A stretch of 64,000 nucleotides of DNA from Bosea sp. AS-1 (GTDB lineage: Bacteria; Pseudomonadota; Alphaproteobacteria; Rhizobiales; Beijerinckiaceae), in the NCBI RefSeq assembly GCF_002220095.1, contig NZ_CP022372.1, positions 2,824,501-2,888,500 of the forward strand. Direction: 5' to 3'. The notes beneath the pieces were generated by a model. It was not told the DNA's origin, ran no database searches, and saw nothing but the letters and a program-made list of their open reading frames with translations. The translations under genes and the position numbers were made by a program. Numbering within the stretch: the first letter of the stretch is position 1; each line of letters begins with the position of its first letter. Positions 16,033 through 28,017 of this stretch are shown here, one piece after another.

Positions 16033-16502
16033 TGCGCTCGCGGACCTTGCTCGGGGCGGCCCTGGCGGCCGGCCTCGTCCTCGCCTTCGGCGCCGCCGTC
16101 TCGCAGGAGGGCGGCCCGATCAAGATCGTGCCGCGGCTCACCGGCACGGCCGACCCGATGGCGCTCGAACGCGTGCCGGCGCTCGGCCGGCCGGTCGTCG
16201 ACGATGTCCGGCGGATGCGCAACTATCCGGAGCAGCCGCCGGTGATCCCGCATGCGATCGACGGCTACCAACTCACCCTCAACACCAATCGCTGCATGGA
16301 CTGCCACAAGCGCGAGTTCACGGAAGGTTCGGGCGCGCCGATGATCAGCGTCACCCATTTCCAGGACCGCGACGGGCAAGTGCTCTCGGACGTGACGCCG
16401 CGGCGCTATTTCTGCACGGCCTGCCACGTCCAGCAGACCGATGTCGCACCCTTGGTTCCGAACCGGTTCCAGGATGCCAAAGACATCGGCCGGAAGCCCT
16501 GA
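16032..16502 (+). CDS. napB: NapB, dihaem cytochrome c electron transfer subunit
   Basis: The 156-residue precursor has a cleavable signal (TLLGAALAAGLVLAFGAAVS) and two c-type haem motifs, CMDCH near residue 88 and CTACH near residue 128. NapB passes electrons from NapC to NapA in the periplasm. Its start overlaps the napA stop, and it precedes napC by 12 bp. Confidence 0.96.
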   Translation: MRSRTLLGAALAAGLVLAFGAAVSQEGGPIKIVPRLTGTADPMALERVPALGRPVVDDVRRMRNYPEQPPVIPHAIDGYQLTLNTNRCMDCHKREFTEGSGAPMISVTHFQDRDGQVLSDVTPRRYFCTACHVQQTDVAPLVPNRFQDAKDIGRKP

Positions 16503-16514
16503 GGCGCGCGCATC

Positions 16515-17228
16515 ATGGCCAGGCTCAAATCCTTCATCCTGTGGTGCTGGGACATCGTGGTGCGCTTCTGGCGCATCATCAGCCGGCCGAGCGCCTATCT
16601 GCCGCTCGGCGTGCTGACGCTCGGCGGCTTCGTCGGCGGCGTGATTTTCTGGGGCGGCTTCAACACGGCGCTGGAAATCACCAATACCGAGAAGTTCTGC
16701 ACCTCCTGTCACGAGATGCGCGACAACGTCTATCAGGAGCTGCAGTCGACCGTGCATTTCTCCAACCGTTCGGGCGTGCGGGCGACCTGCCCGGACTGCC
16801 ACGTTCCGCATAACTGGACGGACAAGATCGCCCGCAAGATGCAGGCTTCGAAGGAGGTTTGGGGCAAGATCTTCGGCACGATCTCGACGCGCGAGAAATT
16901 CCTCAACCACCGGCTGGAGCTTGCCAAGCACGAATGGTCCCGGCTGAAGGCGAACGACTCGCTGGAATGCCGCAACTGCCACTCCTCGGTGGCAATGGAT
17001 TTCACCAAGCAGACGCGCCGCGCCGCCGAGATCCACGGGCGCTTCCTGACCACGGGTGAGAAGACCTGCATCGACTGCCACAAGGGGATCGCTCATCTGC
17101 TGCCGGACATGACCGGCATCGAGCCTGGCTGGAAGGACGCTCCCGAGCTCCAGGGCAAGGGCAGCGCCTCCTGGCATGGACCGGAGCATGCGATCCGCAC
17201 CTATCTGGCGGAGATCGAGCCGCGCTGA
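16515..17228 (+). CDS. napC: NapC/NirT family tetrahaem quinol dehydrogenase
   Basis: The 237-residue protein has one N-terminal membrane helix (about residues 27-50) and four CxxCH motifs (CTSCH near 62, CPDCH near 92, CRNCH near 152, CIDCH near 185). NapC oxidises membrane quinol and feeds electrons to NapB. It ends the napEFDABC operon. No convincing terminator is visible in the 138 bp that follow. Confidence 0.97.
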   Translation: MARLKSFILWCWDIVVRFWRIISRPSAYLPLGVLTLGGFVGGVIFWGGFNTALEITNTEKFCTSCHEMRDNVYQELQSTVHFSNRSGVRATCPDCHVPHNWTDKIARKMQASKEVWGKIFGTISTREKFLNHRLELAKHEWSRLKANDSLECRNCHSSVAMDFTKQTRRAAEIHGRFLTTGEKTCIDCHKGIAHLLPDMTGIEPGWKDAPELQGKGSASWHGPEHAIRTYLAEIEPR

Positions 17229-17366
17229 ATTTTGGTTGCTGCCGTAGGCCGGCCGCCTGCGAGGGAGAGCCTATAGCTGCTGTGATGAGATCTATCTCAT
17301 CGCTTCATTGGTGCTGAAGACGCTTCGCTGGCAGGAATAGGCGCGCCTTGAGCCTGTGGAGCCGCC

Positions 17367-18254
17367 ATGCCCAGCTTTCCCTACGAGACCGTCGATGTCT
17401 TCACCGACAAGCCCTTCGGCGGCAATCCGCTCGCCGTCTTCACCGCCGCGCAAGGCCTGACCGACGCGCAGATGCAGGCGCTTGCGGCGGAGATGAACTA
17501 CAGCGAGACGACCTTCGTCCTGCCGCCGGACGATCCGGCTAACGACGCGCGCGTCCGCATCTTCCATCGCACGGCGGAGATGCCTTTCGCCGGCCACCCC
17601 AATGTCGGCACGGCCTGCGTGCTGGCGCGGCATGGTCGCGACCGCAACGGCGTGCTGCGCTTCGAGCAGATGGCCGGGCTGGTCGAGATCGCCGTCGAGC
17701 GCAACGGAACGGGAGCCGTCACCGGTGCCGTCATCGCCGCGCCACAGGCGCTGTCCCTGGGGCTCGAACTGCCGGCGGACAGCATCGCAGCCTGTGCCGG
17801 GCTCGCGGCCGGTGATGTTCTCACGGCCCCGCACAAACCGGTCCAGGCCTCGCTCGGCGTCAAGTTCGTGCTGACCCAGGTCGCTCCGGAAGCGCTTGGC
17901 CGCGCGGCGCCGGACCTTGCTGCCTTCCGCAGGCTGGAAGGCCAGAATCCCGAGCTGCAAGGCCGGCTCTCGCTCTTCCTCTATGCGCGCGACGGCAGCC
18001 GGATCCGGGCACGGATGTTCGCGCCGCTGGCCGGCACCTGGGAAGATCCCGCCACTGGCAGCGCCAGCGCCACGCTCGGCGCCCTGCTGCTCTCGCTCGA
18101 TGGTGGAGAGGCGGCGGCCTATACGATCACGCAAGGCGTCGAGATGGGTCGGCCGAGCCTGTTGAACGTTTCATCGCGCCGAGCTTCGGACGGCTACCGC
18201 TCGCGCGTCGGCGGCGCCTGCGCGCCGATGTTCCGCGGCGAAGTGGACCTCTAG
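17367..18254 (+). CDS. PhzF family isomerase/epimerase-like protein
   Basis: The 295-residue protein has the two-lobed PhzF layout: YETVDVFTDKPFGGNPLAV at the start, the MNYSETTFV segment with the family's glutamate, FAGHPNVGTA in the first lobe, and AGTWEDPATGSASATLGALL in the second. PhzF-like enzymes isomerise or epimerise small acids; the substrate here is unknown. Stand-alone position after nap suggests no link to denitrification. A GGAG site precedes the ATG. Confidence 0.88.
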   Translation: MPSFPYETVDVFTDKPFGGNPLAVFTAAQGLTDAQMQALAAEMNYSETTFVLPPDDPANDARVRIFHRTAEMPFAGHPNVGTACVLARHGRDRNGVLRFEQMAGLVEIAVERNGTGAVTGAVIAAPQALSLGLELPADSIAACAGLAAGDVLTAPHKPVQASLGVKFVLTQVAPEALGRAAPDLAAFRRLEGQNPELQGRLSLFLYARDGSRIRARMFAPLAGTWEDPATGSASATLGALLLSLDGGEAAAYTITQGVEMGRPSLLNVSSRRASDGYRSRVGGACAPMFRGEVDL

Positions 18255-18610
18255 CCGAGCCCGAGTTCGGCCCGCACCCGCTTCGTCAGCCCTGCGGCGA
18301 CGAGGCGGTGGCTCTCGCGCAGATAGTCCTGCAAGGCGTCGTCCGGCATGCTCTCGGGCGTCAGCCACTGAATCCATTTCATGCCGCGCGAGGCGAGGTA
18401 GGGCGCGGGCCGGAGGCCGGGCTGTTCGCTCAGGATGTCATAGGCCATCGGCGAGCATTTGAAGCTCACCGCCATTTCGCCATTCGCCTGGGCATGCGCG
18501 ATGGCGAACACCTTCCCGCCGACCTTCCAGACATCGGCACCGCCCCACTGCACGACATGGCTCGTGGCCGGCAATGTGGCGCAGAAGGCGTTGTAGGCGG
18601 CGGGCGACAT
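18251..18610 (-). CDS. MmcQ/YjbR family protein
   Basis: This 119-residue protein matches the YjbR fold along its length (HVVQWGGADVWKVGGKVFAI, VSFKCSPMAYDILSEQPG, KWIQWLTPESMPDDALQDYL). Family members are small cytoplasmic proteins with a DNA-binding-like fold and no firm function. It converges with the PhzF gene, overlapping its end by four bases, and starts seven bases after the stop of the upstream dehydrogenase, so those two form an operon. Confidence 0.85.
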   Translation of the reverse strand: MSPAAYNAFCATLPATSHVVQWGGADVWKVGGKVFAIAHAQANGEMAVSFKCSPMAYDILSEQPGLRPAPYLASRGMKWIQWLTPESMPDDALQDYLRESHRLVAAGLTKRVRAELGLG

Positions 18611-18617
18611 GGTGGCT

Positions 18618-19685
18618 TCAATAGCTCTCGGCGTCGATGCCGTGGCGCGCCGCCGCGGCCTTGATCTGCGACCAGGTCTCGTCGTCGAGCGGGATGCCGG
18701 CGGCGGCGCGCTCGATCCTGACCTTGCGCTCCTTGTCGCCCGGCGCCAGCACGGGGCTGGCAGGATCCTGCGGCTTGGCGGCGCGCACGAAGGCGAGGTA
18801 GCTCTCGATACGGCTCTTGCGAAGCTCGGCATCGGGTTCCAGCCGGGCCGGATCGATCAGCACGCCGAAGAGCGAGTTGATGATCCAGCTCTTCTGCGGC
18901 TTCTGGTCGATGCGAGCCGCGCCCATCAGCCCGGCGGAGAGCAGTTCGGCAATCAGCGAGAGCCCTGCGCCCTTGTGGTCGCCGAAAGGCAGCAGCGAGC
19001 CGAGCGGGTGGTCGGGGCTGGCGAAGACATGGGCCGGGTCGGTCGTCGGTCGACCCTCGCCGTCGATGATGTAGCCGGGCGGCACCTGTTCGCCCTTGTT
19101 CAGCGCGACGCGCGCCTTGCCATGCGCCATGCGGCTCGTCGCGAAATCGAGGATCAGCGGCTCGCCACCGGGAACAGGCACGCCGATCGCATGCGGGTTC
19201 GTGCCGAAGCGCGCTTCCTTGGCCGCAAAGGGTGCGACGATCGGCGGGCGGCCGGCGACATTGACCCAGAAGAACGAGATCAGCCCGGCTGCGGCGGCCA
19301 CCTCGGCATAGTGGCCGATGCGGCCGATATGGTGCGAATCGAGTAGGTTCACGATCGCGACGCCGCCCTGGTTCGCCATGGCCACTGCGCGGTCGACCGC
19401 ATTGCGCGCATTTGGCTGACCGAGCCCCACATTGCCGTCGACGATCAGGAAAGGTGCCGCATCGACACGGGTGGTTCCCTTCGATTCGGGCTTGAGGTTT
19501 CCATCTGCAAGCGACTGGAAATACAGCGGAATCATCCCGACGCCGTGGCTGTCGTGGCCGCTCAGGTTGGCGAGGACGAGATGTTCGGCGGTCTCCTGCG
19601 CTTCCGGCTCGCTCCAGCCGGCTCGGATGACCATGTCGCGGACGAGGGAGCGGAGGGCTTCCGGGCGGTGCAGGCGGTGGGGCAT
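18618..19685 (-). CDS. Ldh2 (malate/L-lactate/ureidoglycolate) family NAD(P)-dependent dehydrogenase
   Basis: The 355-residue protein belongs to the Ldh2/YlbC/AllD family, seen in ANLSGHDSHGVGMIPLYF (catalytic His region), LLDSHHIGRIGHYAEVAA, RFGTNPHAIGVPVPGGEP and FGDHKGAGLSLIAELLSAGL. These enzymes reduce 2-oxo acids with NAD(P)H in the cytoplasm. The exact substrate cannot be told. ATG 19685 is chosen; a TTG at 19745 is the only upstream in-frame alternative. Confidence 0.9.
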   Translation of the reverse strand: MPHRLHRPEALRSLVRDMVIRAGWSEPEAQETAEHLVLANLSGHDSHGVGMIPLYFQSLADGNLKPESKGTTRVDAAPFLIVDGNVGLGQPNARNAVDRAVAMANQGGVAIVNLLDSHHIGRIGHYAEVAAAAGLISFFWVNVAGRPPIVAPFAAKEARFGTNPHAIGVPVPGGEPLILDFATSRMAHGKARVALNKGEQVPPGYIIDGEGRPTTDPAHVFASPDHPLGSLLPFGDHKGAGLSLIAELLSAGLMGAARIDQKPQKSWIINSLFGVLIDPARLEPDAELRKSRIESYLAFVRAAKPQDPASPVLAPGDKERKVRIERAAAGIPLDDETWSQIKAAAARHGIDAESY

Positions 19686-19889
19686 GGCTTCGCTGGGGCT
19701 GGGATCGAGGGCGCACCAGAGTGCATGATGGCGGGCGATCCGCAATGCGCGAGGCGGGACAATGCCGGCTCATGAACGCATGGCGTGGCCCGACCGCGCG
19801 CGACATCTCGACGGAAGCCCCCGCAATCCCTATCTTACGGGAGCAATCCTGCTTCACCGGGCCTTGAACCCGGTCGAGGAGAACCGACG

Positions 19890-20279
19890 ATGTTTTCGAT
19901 TCCCGGCCTCAAGGTCATCTCGCTGACCGATGCCGCCGCCACGCGAATCCGCGAGATCATGGCGCAGACCACAGGGGATGCGGCACCGGCGCTCGGCCTC
20001 AGGGTCGGCGTCAAGAAGGGCGGCTGTGCCGGGATGGAGTACACCTTCGAGGTCGCCCGCGAGGTCAACAAGGGCGACGAGGTGGTTACTGAGAAGGATG
20101 CGACGGTGATCGTCGATGCCAAGGCGGTGCTGTTCCTGCTCGGCACCGAACTCGATTTCAAGACCGACCGCTTCTCCTCGACCTTCGTCTTCAACAACCC
20201 GAACCAGGTCTCGGCCTGCGGCTGCGGCGAATCCGTCGAGATCAAGCCGCGCAGCGAAAGCGCGCTGGCGACCTCCTGA
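19890..20279 (+). CDS. HesB/IscA family A-type iron-sulfur carrier
   Basis: The 129-residue protein has the A-type carrier signature: LTDAAATRIREIM at the start, a first cysteine in KKGGCAGMEYTFEV, and the C-terminal pair in SACGCGESVEI. Such proteins carry Fe-S clusters to targets. It has a GAGGAG site before the ATG and stands alone between divergent and convergent neighbours, so I cannot choose between iscA, sufA and erpA roles. Confidence 0.92.
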   Translation: MFSIPGLKVISLTDAAATRIREIMAQTTGDAAPALGLRVGVKKGGCAGMEYTFEVAREVNKGDEVVTEKDATVIVDAKAVLFLLGTELDFKTDRFSSTFVFNNPNQVSACGCGESVEIKPRSESALATS

Positions 20280-20281
20280 GC

Positions 20282-21334
20282 TCAGGCGACGCGGCTCGCC
20301 ACTTCCACAGCTTCCTCGGTGACGGTGCGGTTGCGGCCGTCGCGCTTGGCCCGCATCATCGCCTGATCGGCCCGGTCGACGAGGGATCCGGCCGTATCGC
20401 CGCGCCGATACATGGCGACGCCGAGCGAGATCGTGATGCGGCCGAGATTCTCGTTGGTCGAGCGCTTGACCAACTCGCGCGTGAGCAGGGCCTGGCGCAC
20501 GGTCTCGGCGCCGAACTTGCCGGCGATCACGTCGGCCTCCGGCAGGATGATCGCGAACTCCTCGCCGCCAAAGCGGCTGATGATCGCCTTGTCCTTGAAC
20601 TTGTCCTTCATCGTCCGCGCGACGAGGCGCAAAACCTGATCGCCGGTCAGATGGCCGTGGGCGTCGTTGAAGCGCTTGAAGAAGTCGATATCGGCCATCA
20701 CCAGCGCGAAGGGCTCGCGCCGCAGCGTCGCCTGATCGATCGATTTCTGCAGCATCTCCTCGAAATGGCGGCGGTTGGCGAGGCCGGTCAGCGGATCGGT
20801 CAGTGCCTCCGCACGGGTCGATTCCAGGGCTTCGCGCAGGTTGCGGATCTCGTTGGAGCTGTTGCGCAGCTCCGCCTCGAGCTGCGCCTTGCGCGTCACC
20901 TCTTCGCGGGTCGACATCACCAGCGCCTCGACCCATTCGCGCAGCTTCTGCCGGTCGGCCATCGGCGGTACGTCTTCCGACATCGCCGTCAGCCGGCCAT
21001 GATAGAGCTCGCTGGAGCCGAGCGCCTTGTCGACCAGCGCCATCATGGCGTCGATCTCGCCCAAGACCTGCAAGCTGGTGCGCTCGGCTTGGCGCGAGAA
21101 GCGCTCGGTGTTGATGAAGCGCTCGTAGAGACTGTCGATATCGGCGTCGGTGACTCGGCCATCATTGCCGGCGAGGATGGCATTCAGCGCCATGCTCACC
21201 GCCGGCATCTCGCCGCTCAGATGGGCGTACCAGACCTCGAAGGCGCGCGGGTAACCCGGCGAACCGTGCTGCCGCATGGCGGCAACGACGCGCTCGGCCA
21301 GATCGTGATGAGCAGAAACCGGGGCCTCGTCCAT
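20282..21334 (-). CDS. GGDEF domain protein, probable diguanylate cyclase
   Basis: The 350-residue protein has an N-terminal helical region of about 170 residues with coiled-coil character (TRKAQLEAELRNSSNEIRNL). A C-terminal GGDEF domain follows, with DPLTGLANRRHFEEML, DIDFFKRFNDAHGHLTGD and the active-site motif FGGEEFAIILPE. An intact GGEEF suggests it makes cyclic di-GMP. No membrane segment is seen, so it is probably cytoplasmic. The N-terminal region does not match a sensor domain I recognise. Confidence 0.92.
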   Translation of the reverse strand: MDEAPVSAHHDLAERVVAAMRQHGSPGYPRAFEVWYAHLSGEMPAVSMALNAILAGNDGRVTDADIDSLYERFINTERFSRQAERTSLQVLGEIDAMMALVDKALGSSELYHGRLTAMSEDVPPMADRQKLREWVEALVMSTREEVTRKAQLEAELRNSSNEIRNLREALESTRAEALTDPLTGLANRRHFEEMLQKSIDQATLRREPFALVMADIDFFKRFNDAHGHLTGDQVLRLVARTMKDKFKDKAIISRFGGEEFAIILPEADVIAGKFGAETVRQALLTRELVKRSTNENLGRITISLGVAMYRRGDTAGSLVDRADQAMMRAKRDGRNRTVTEEAVEVASRVA

Positions 21335-21381
21335 GTCACGCCATTCCCGTGCGAAGCGGGTCGCGGCTTTCGGCCACGTCA

Positions 21382-21403
21382 GCTTCGATCATTCAATCGA
21401 AGC
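21382..21403. other. Inverted repeat in the gap between the helicase and GGDEF genes
   Basis: An 8-bp perfect inverted repeat (GCTTCGAT / ATCGAAGC) with a 6-base loop lies 48 bp upstream of the GGDEF start and downstream of the helicase stop, both on the minus strand. It could be a weak terminator for the helicase or an operator for the GGDEF gene. No U tract follows it. Confidence 0.4.
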
Positions 21404-21516
21404 GGGACATCCTGTCCGTATCTACGGCGGCATGCGCCCGTCCACCACAGCACCATCGCGCCGCAGCAACGCAGATATCAAGTAAAAGCCGTTAAAATCG
21501 GGTTTATGCCGTAGCG

Positions 21517-22983
<1,467 letters not shown>

Positions 22984-23145
22984 CGCGTTTCGCGCTTCTT
23001 CAGAGTCGGTGATACGCGGTGGGATGGGCTCATCAACCACCGCGCTGGCGCGACAACTGGACCTGCGCGCCTGCGGACCGCTGTGGAATGCAAAGAAAAT
23101 GCGGCAAAGTCAATCACGTAGCCAGAAAAGGACGCTTTTTGCCTG

Positions 23146-23841
23146 ATGAAGGACCCGCTCGTTCTCGTTCCCGGCCTCAGTTGCAATGCCGCGCTCTATG
23201 CTCCGCAATGGTCTGCGCTTGCCGATGGCCGCCTCATCCTCGTCGCCGAACACAGCCGCGACGATAGTCTTGGCGCCATCGTCGGGCGGCTTCTGGCTGC
23301 CGCGCCGCCGCGTTTTGCGCTCTGCGGCCTGTCGATGGGAGGGTATGTTGCCTTCGAGGTTCTGCGCCAGGCGCCGGAGCGCGTGACGCGACTCGCATTG
23401 CTCGACACCAGCGCCAAGCCGGCGACGCCGGAAAGCAACGAGCCGCGCGCCCAGATGATCGATCTCGCCGAGAAGGGCGCCTATGACAACGTCACCACGC
23501 TGCTCTGGCAGCGGCTGGTGGCGCCGGCCCGGCTGACGGACGAGCCGCTGCGATTGCTGGTGCGGCGGATGGCCGACGATGTCGGTGCAGAGGGCTTCGT
23601 GCGTCAGCAGAAGGCCATCATGAAGCGGCCGGATTCGCGGCCCTCGCTGGCCGGGCTATCACTGTCGACGCTCGTCCTCGTCGGCGAGGAGGATGTGATC
23701 ACGCCGATCGACGAAGCGCGGGAGATGGCGGGGCTCGTCGGGCCGAAGGCCCGGCTCGCGGTCCTGCCGGGTTGCGGCCATCTTTCGACGCTCGAGGACC
23801 CGGAGCGGGTGACGGCGGAACTGGCGCGCTGGCTGGCCTGA
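23146..23841 (+). CDS. Alpha/beta fold hydrolase
   Basis: This 231-residue protein has the hydrolase fold with nucleophile elbow CGLSMGGYVAF (Ser), an acidic residue in LVGEEDVITP and the catalytic His in LPGCGHLSTLEDPERV. Substrate is unknown. It is divergent from the helicase gene and forms no operon with a pathway gene. Confidence 0.88.
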   Translation: MKDPLVLVPGLSCNAALYAPQWSALADGRLILVAEHSRDDSLGAIVGRLLAAAPPRFALCGLSMGGYVAFEVLRQAPERVTRLALLDTSAKPATPESNEPRAQMIDLAEKGAYDNVTTLLWQRLVAPARLTDEPLRLLVRRMADDVGAEGFVRQQKAIMKRPDSRPSLAGLSLSTLVLVGEEDVITPIDEAREMAGLVGPKARLAVLPGCGHLSTLEDPERVTAELARWLA

Positions 23842-23843
23842 GA

Positions 23844-24104
23844 TCAGCGGGGCAGGGCGCAGGGGTCGAGCTTGGTCTCGTTGGCCACATGGCCGATCGA
23901 GCCGGTGACCATCGGATCGACCGGCTGACGCTTCGAGGCAGCGAGGCTTGCCTGGGCAAGCCTGCCCCTGTCGAGGCCGGCAGTCTGGCTCGAAACGAAA
24001 TTGGCGGCGATGACCGATAGGAAGGCGATGGCGGCAGCGGCCTTGGCGATGTCCGTCGCCATGGTGCCACGGTTATTCTTCCAGAAGGTTTCGATCAGGC
24101 GCAT
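23844..24104 (-). CDS. Small single-helix membrane protein, Flp-pilin-like N terminus
   Basis: The 86-residue protein starts with a basic segment and one hydrophobic helix (about residues 15-40), preceded by KNNRGTMATD, which resembles the processing region of Flp/Fap pilins (usually followed by a Glu, absent here). The rest is polar and ends in a single Cys. A longer start at 24149 exists. Function is unknown, and the pilin comparison is only suggestive. Confidence 0.55.
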   Translation of the reverse strand: MRLIETFWKNNRGTMATDIAKAAAAIAFLSVIAANFVSSQTAGLDRGRLAQASLAASKRQPVDPMVTGSIGHVANETKLDPCALPR

Positions 24105-24205
24105 CGCGCTCTCCAGAACCCGTGTCTGCACGGGTATTGGAACCAGCATGCGCCATCAGCGGTAAAGGCTTGGTTAGCCGGAGCTTTCGAGAATAGCTGC
24201 AATTG

Positions 24206-25144
24206 TCATGATGACGGATCGGCCTGCGGCAGCGTGCCTTCCAGTCTTGCGCGATGCGCGCGAAAGAGCCTGCGCAGCGCTGCCAAAACCGCACCGACGC
24301 CGGGACGTTGCCGCGAGACGTCGTGCGAGAGCAGGAAGATGTCGTCACCCGTTACCTCGGGCGGCGGAGCGAGACGCAGCAGTGCGGGATCGGCATCGGC
24401 CATGAAGCAGGGCGCCATCGACAAGGCGCCGGCAGAACGGATGCTCTCGTAGCGCGCCGCGGAATCGCCGACGCGGGCCGCGATCGGGCGCCCGGCGGCG
24501 TAACGCAGGATGTGGTCGTCGATGCGGGAAGAGGTTTCGCGGTTGACCGAGATGATCGGAGCCGTAGCGGGGTCGACGTCGCGGCGGCAATACAGCGCCT
24601 GCATCAGCCGACCGATCTTCTGGGCGTAGTAGCCGGGCTCCTCAGGCGGCTTGCTCATCCTCAGTGCGATATCGGCCTCGCCGCGGGCAAGATTCAGCCG
24701 GTCGCGCGTGCTGATGATGACGATCTCGATGCCGCCGGCGTCCCTCGAAACAGTGGTGGCATGCATCGTCAGAAACAGGCTGATCGAGGTCGTCGCGGTG
24801 ACACGTACCGGCGCATTGGCGGATGGCCGGGCGGCCTCGGCGCGCAGCGTGAAGCGCCGGGCTGCCGCCTCGACCTCGCCGGCTTCGATCGCGAGCTCGC
24901 GGCCGATCGCCGTCGGAACGAGCCGATTGGCCTCGCGGATGAAAAGCTGGAGGCCAAGATCCTTCTCCAGCGCCTTGAGCCGGCGCGTGACGGTGGCTTC
25001 GCTTAAGCCCAGCTGCGCCGCCGCCATGGCCATCGACCCGCCGACGGCGATGGCGTTGAAGATCCGGATATCGTCCCAGGAGGCTTTCCCGGCCGCCGCC
25101 GGGACGCCATCGGGTCGAGAGGCAGGTGAAGCAGGCCCAGCCAT
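24206..25144 (-). CDS. LysR family transcriptional regulator
   Basis: The 312-residue protein has the LysR winged helix near residues 22-80 (FNAIAVGGSMAMAAAQLGLS, EATVTRRLKALEKDLGLQLF) and a substrate-binding effector domain to about residue 290. The first 20 residues are an unusual Pro/Ala-rich lead. No divergent metabolic gene adjoins it, so the target is not evident. The start has ATG at 25144. Confidence 0.92.
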   Translation of the reverse strand: MAGPASPASRPDGVPAAAGKASWDDIRIFNAIAVGGSMAMAAAQLGLSEATVTRRLKALEKDLGLQLFIREANRLVPTAIGRELAIEAGEVEAAARRFTLRAEAARPSANAPVRVTATTSISLFLTMHATTVSRDAGGIEIVIISTRDRLNLARGEADIALRMSKPPEEPGYYAQKIGRLMQALYCRRDVDPATAPIISVNRETSSRIDDHILRYAAGRPIAARVGDSAARYESIRSAGALSMAPCFMADADPALLRLAPPPEVTGDDIFLLSHDVSRQRPGVGAVLAALRRLFRAHRARLEGTLPQADPSS

Positions 25145-25306
25145 GAGGTCAGCGGCCAGTCGCCAAGCGGGGCACGGGGTCTGCGGTCATGCTGGTCCGG
25201 GAGGCGGAAAGGGTTCGACATGTGCGAACCCTGCCAGTCCGGCGGCGCCCCGGCAGCCCGGCGGCATTGAGCTCCAGCCCCGCAGAAATGCCGGGCTCGC
25301 CGTCGG

Positions 25307-27388
<2,082 letters not shown>

Positions 27389-27612
27389 CGCGCCCAATGC
27401 TTCCTGATTCGCAACGTGAAACTTTAGCGCATTCCGCCGTGTCCTGCGCTTTCGCGGCCGCTTATAGACCGCACCGGCCGCTATAAAAACCTCGTCTTCC
27501 ACATCTGTCAGGAACAACGCCCGACCTATTGTCACCAGCCGGTCATCGACGGCTCCGACATCGGGGCGCGGAACCGGTGCCGTTCAGGCTGCGTTAAGCG
27601 CAGAGGTCGAGG

Positions 27613-27882
27613 ATGATGCATGTGATCGGGTCTGTGCGGCGATTCGCAAAGTGCTACGATCAGCCTAAGGGGGAGGTCAGCGTGGTGTCGCGTCAGTCGG
27701 TTCCTGTCACGAGAATGGCCGGGCTTCAGCGAGCCGCGCGCATGGCCGGAGAGTCCTTCGGTTACGAGGATGCGCGCATGGCGGCGGAGACGCCGCGAGC
27801 GGACTGGTTGTCCTCGCGCGGCCTCTGGTGGCTTGCGGCCGTCGCCGCTGGAGCGGGCTTCGTCTTCCTGCATTTCTCCTGA
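27613..27882 (+). CDS. Small hypothetical protein with C-terminal membrane helix
   Basis: An 89-codon frame with AGAGG six bases before the ATG. The middle is basic and the end forms a single hydrophobic segment (LWWLAAVAAGAGFVFLHF), so it would be tail-anchored. It is divergent from parE and precedes the flippase by about 135 bp. No family is recognised and coding is only moderately supported. Confidence 0.45.
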   Translation: MMHVIGSVRRFAKCYDQPKGEVSVVSRQSVPVTRMAGLQRAARMAGESFGYEDARMAAETPRADWLSSRGLWWLAAVAAGAGFVFLHFS

Positions 27883-27948
27883 GCCGTTACAGCCGGCGCG
27901 AAATATCAACCTTTTGACCCTACGCCTGCCGGCGGAGGGTCTTGTAGC

Positions 27949-28014
27949 GTGAACGGCGTCATCATCGGCAATACCGCCCGGGCGAGCCTGATCGCCACGC
28001 TCGTCATCGGCTGA
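27949..28014 (+). other. 21-codon in-frame upstream segment ending in TGA before the flippase
   Basis: A GTG with a good GGAGG site starts a 21-codon frame that ends with TGA one codon before the flippase ATG and in the same frame. The encoded peptide (GVIIGNTARASLIATLVIG) reads like the first half of a flippase helix 1. It is either a coupled leader peptide or the true N terminus cut off by a nonsense codon. Confidence 0.5.
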
Positions 28015-28017
28015 GCG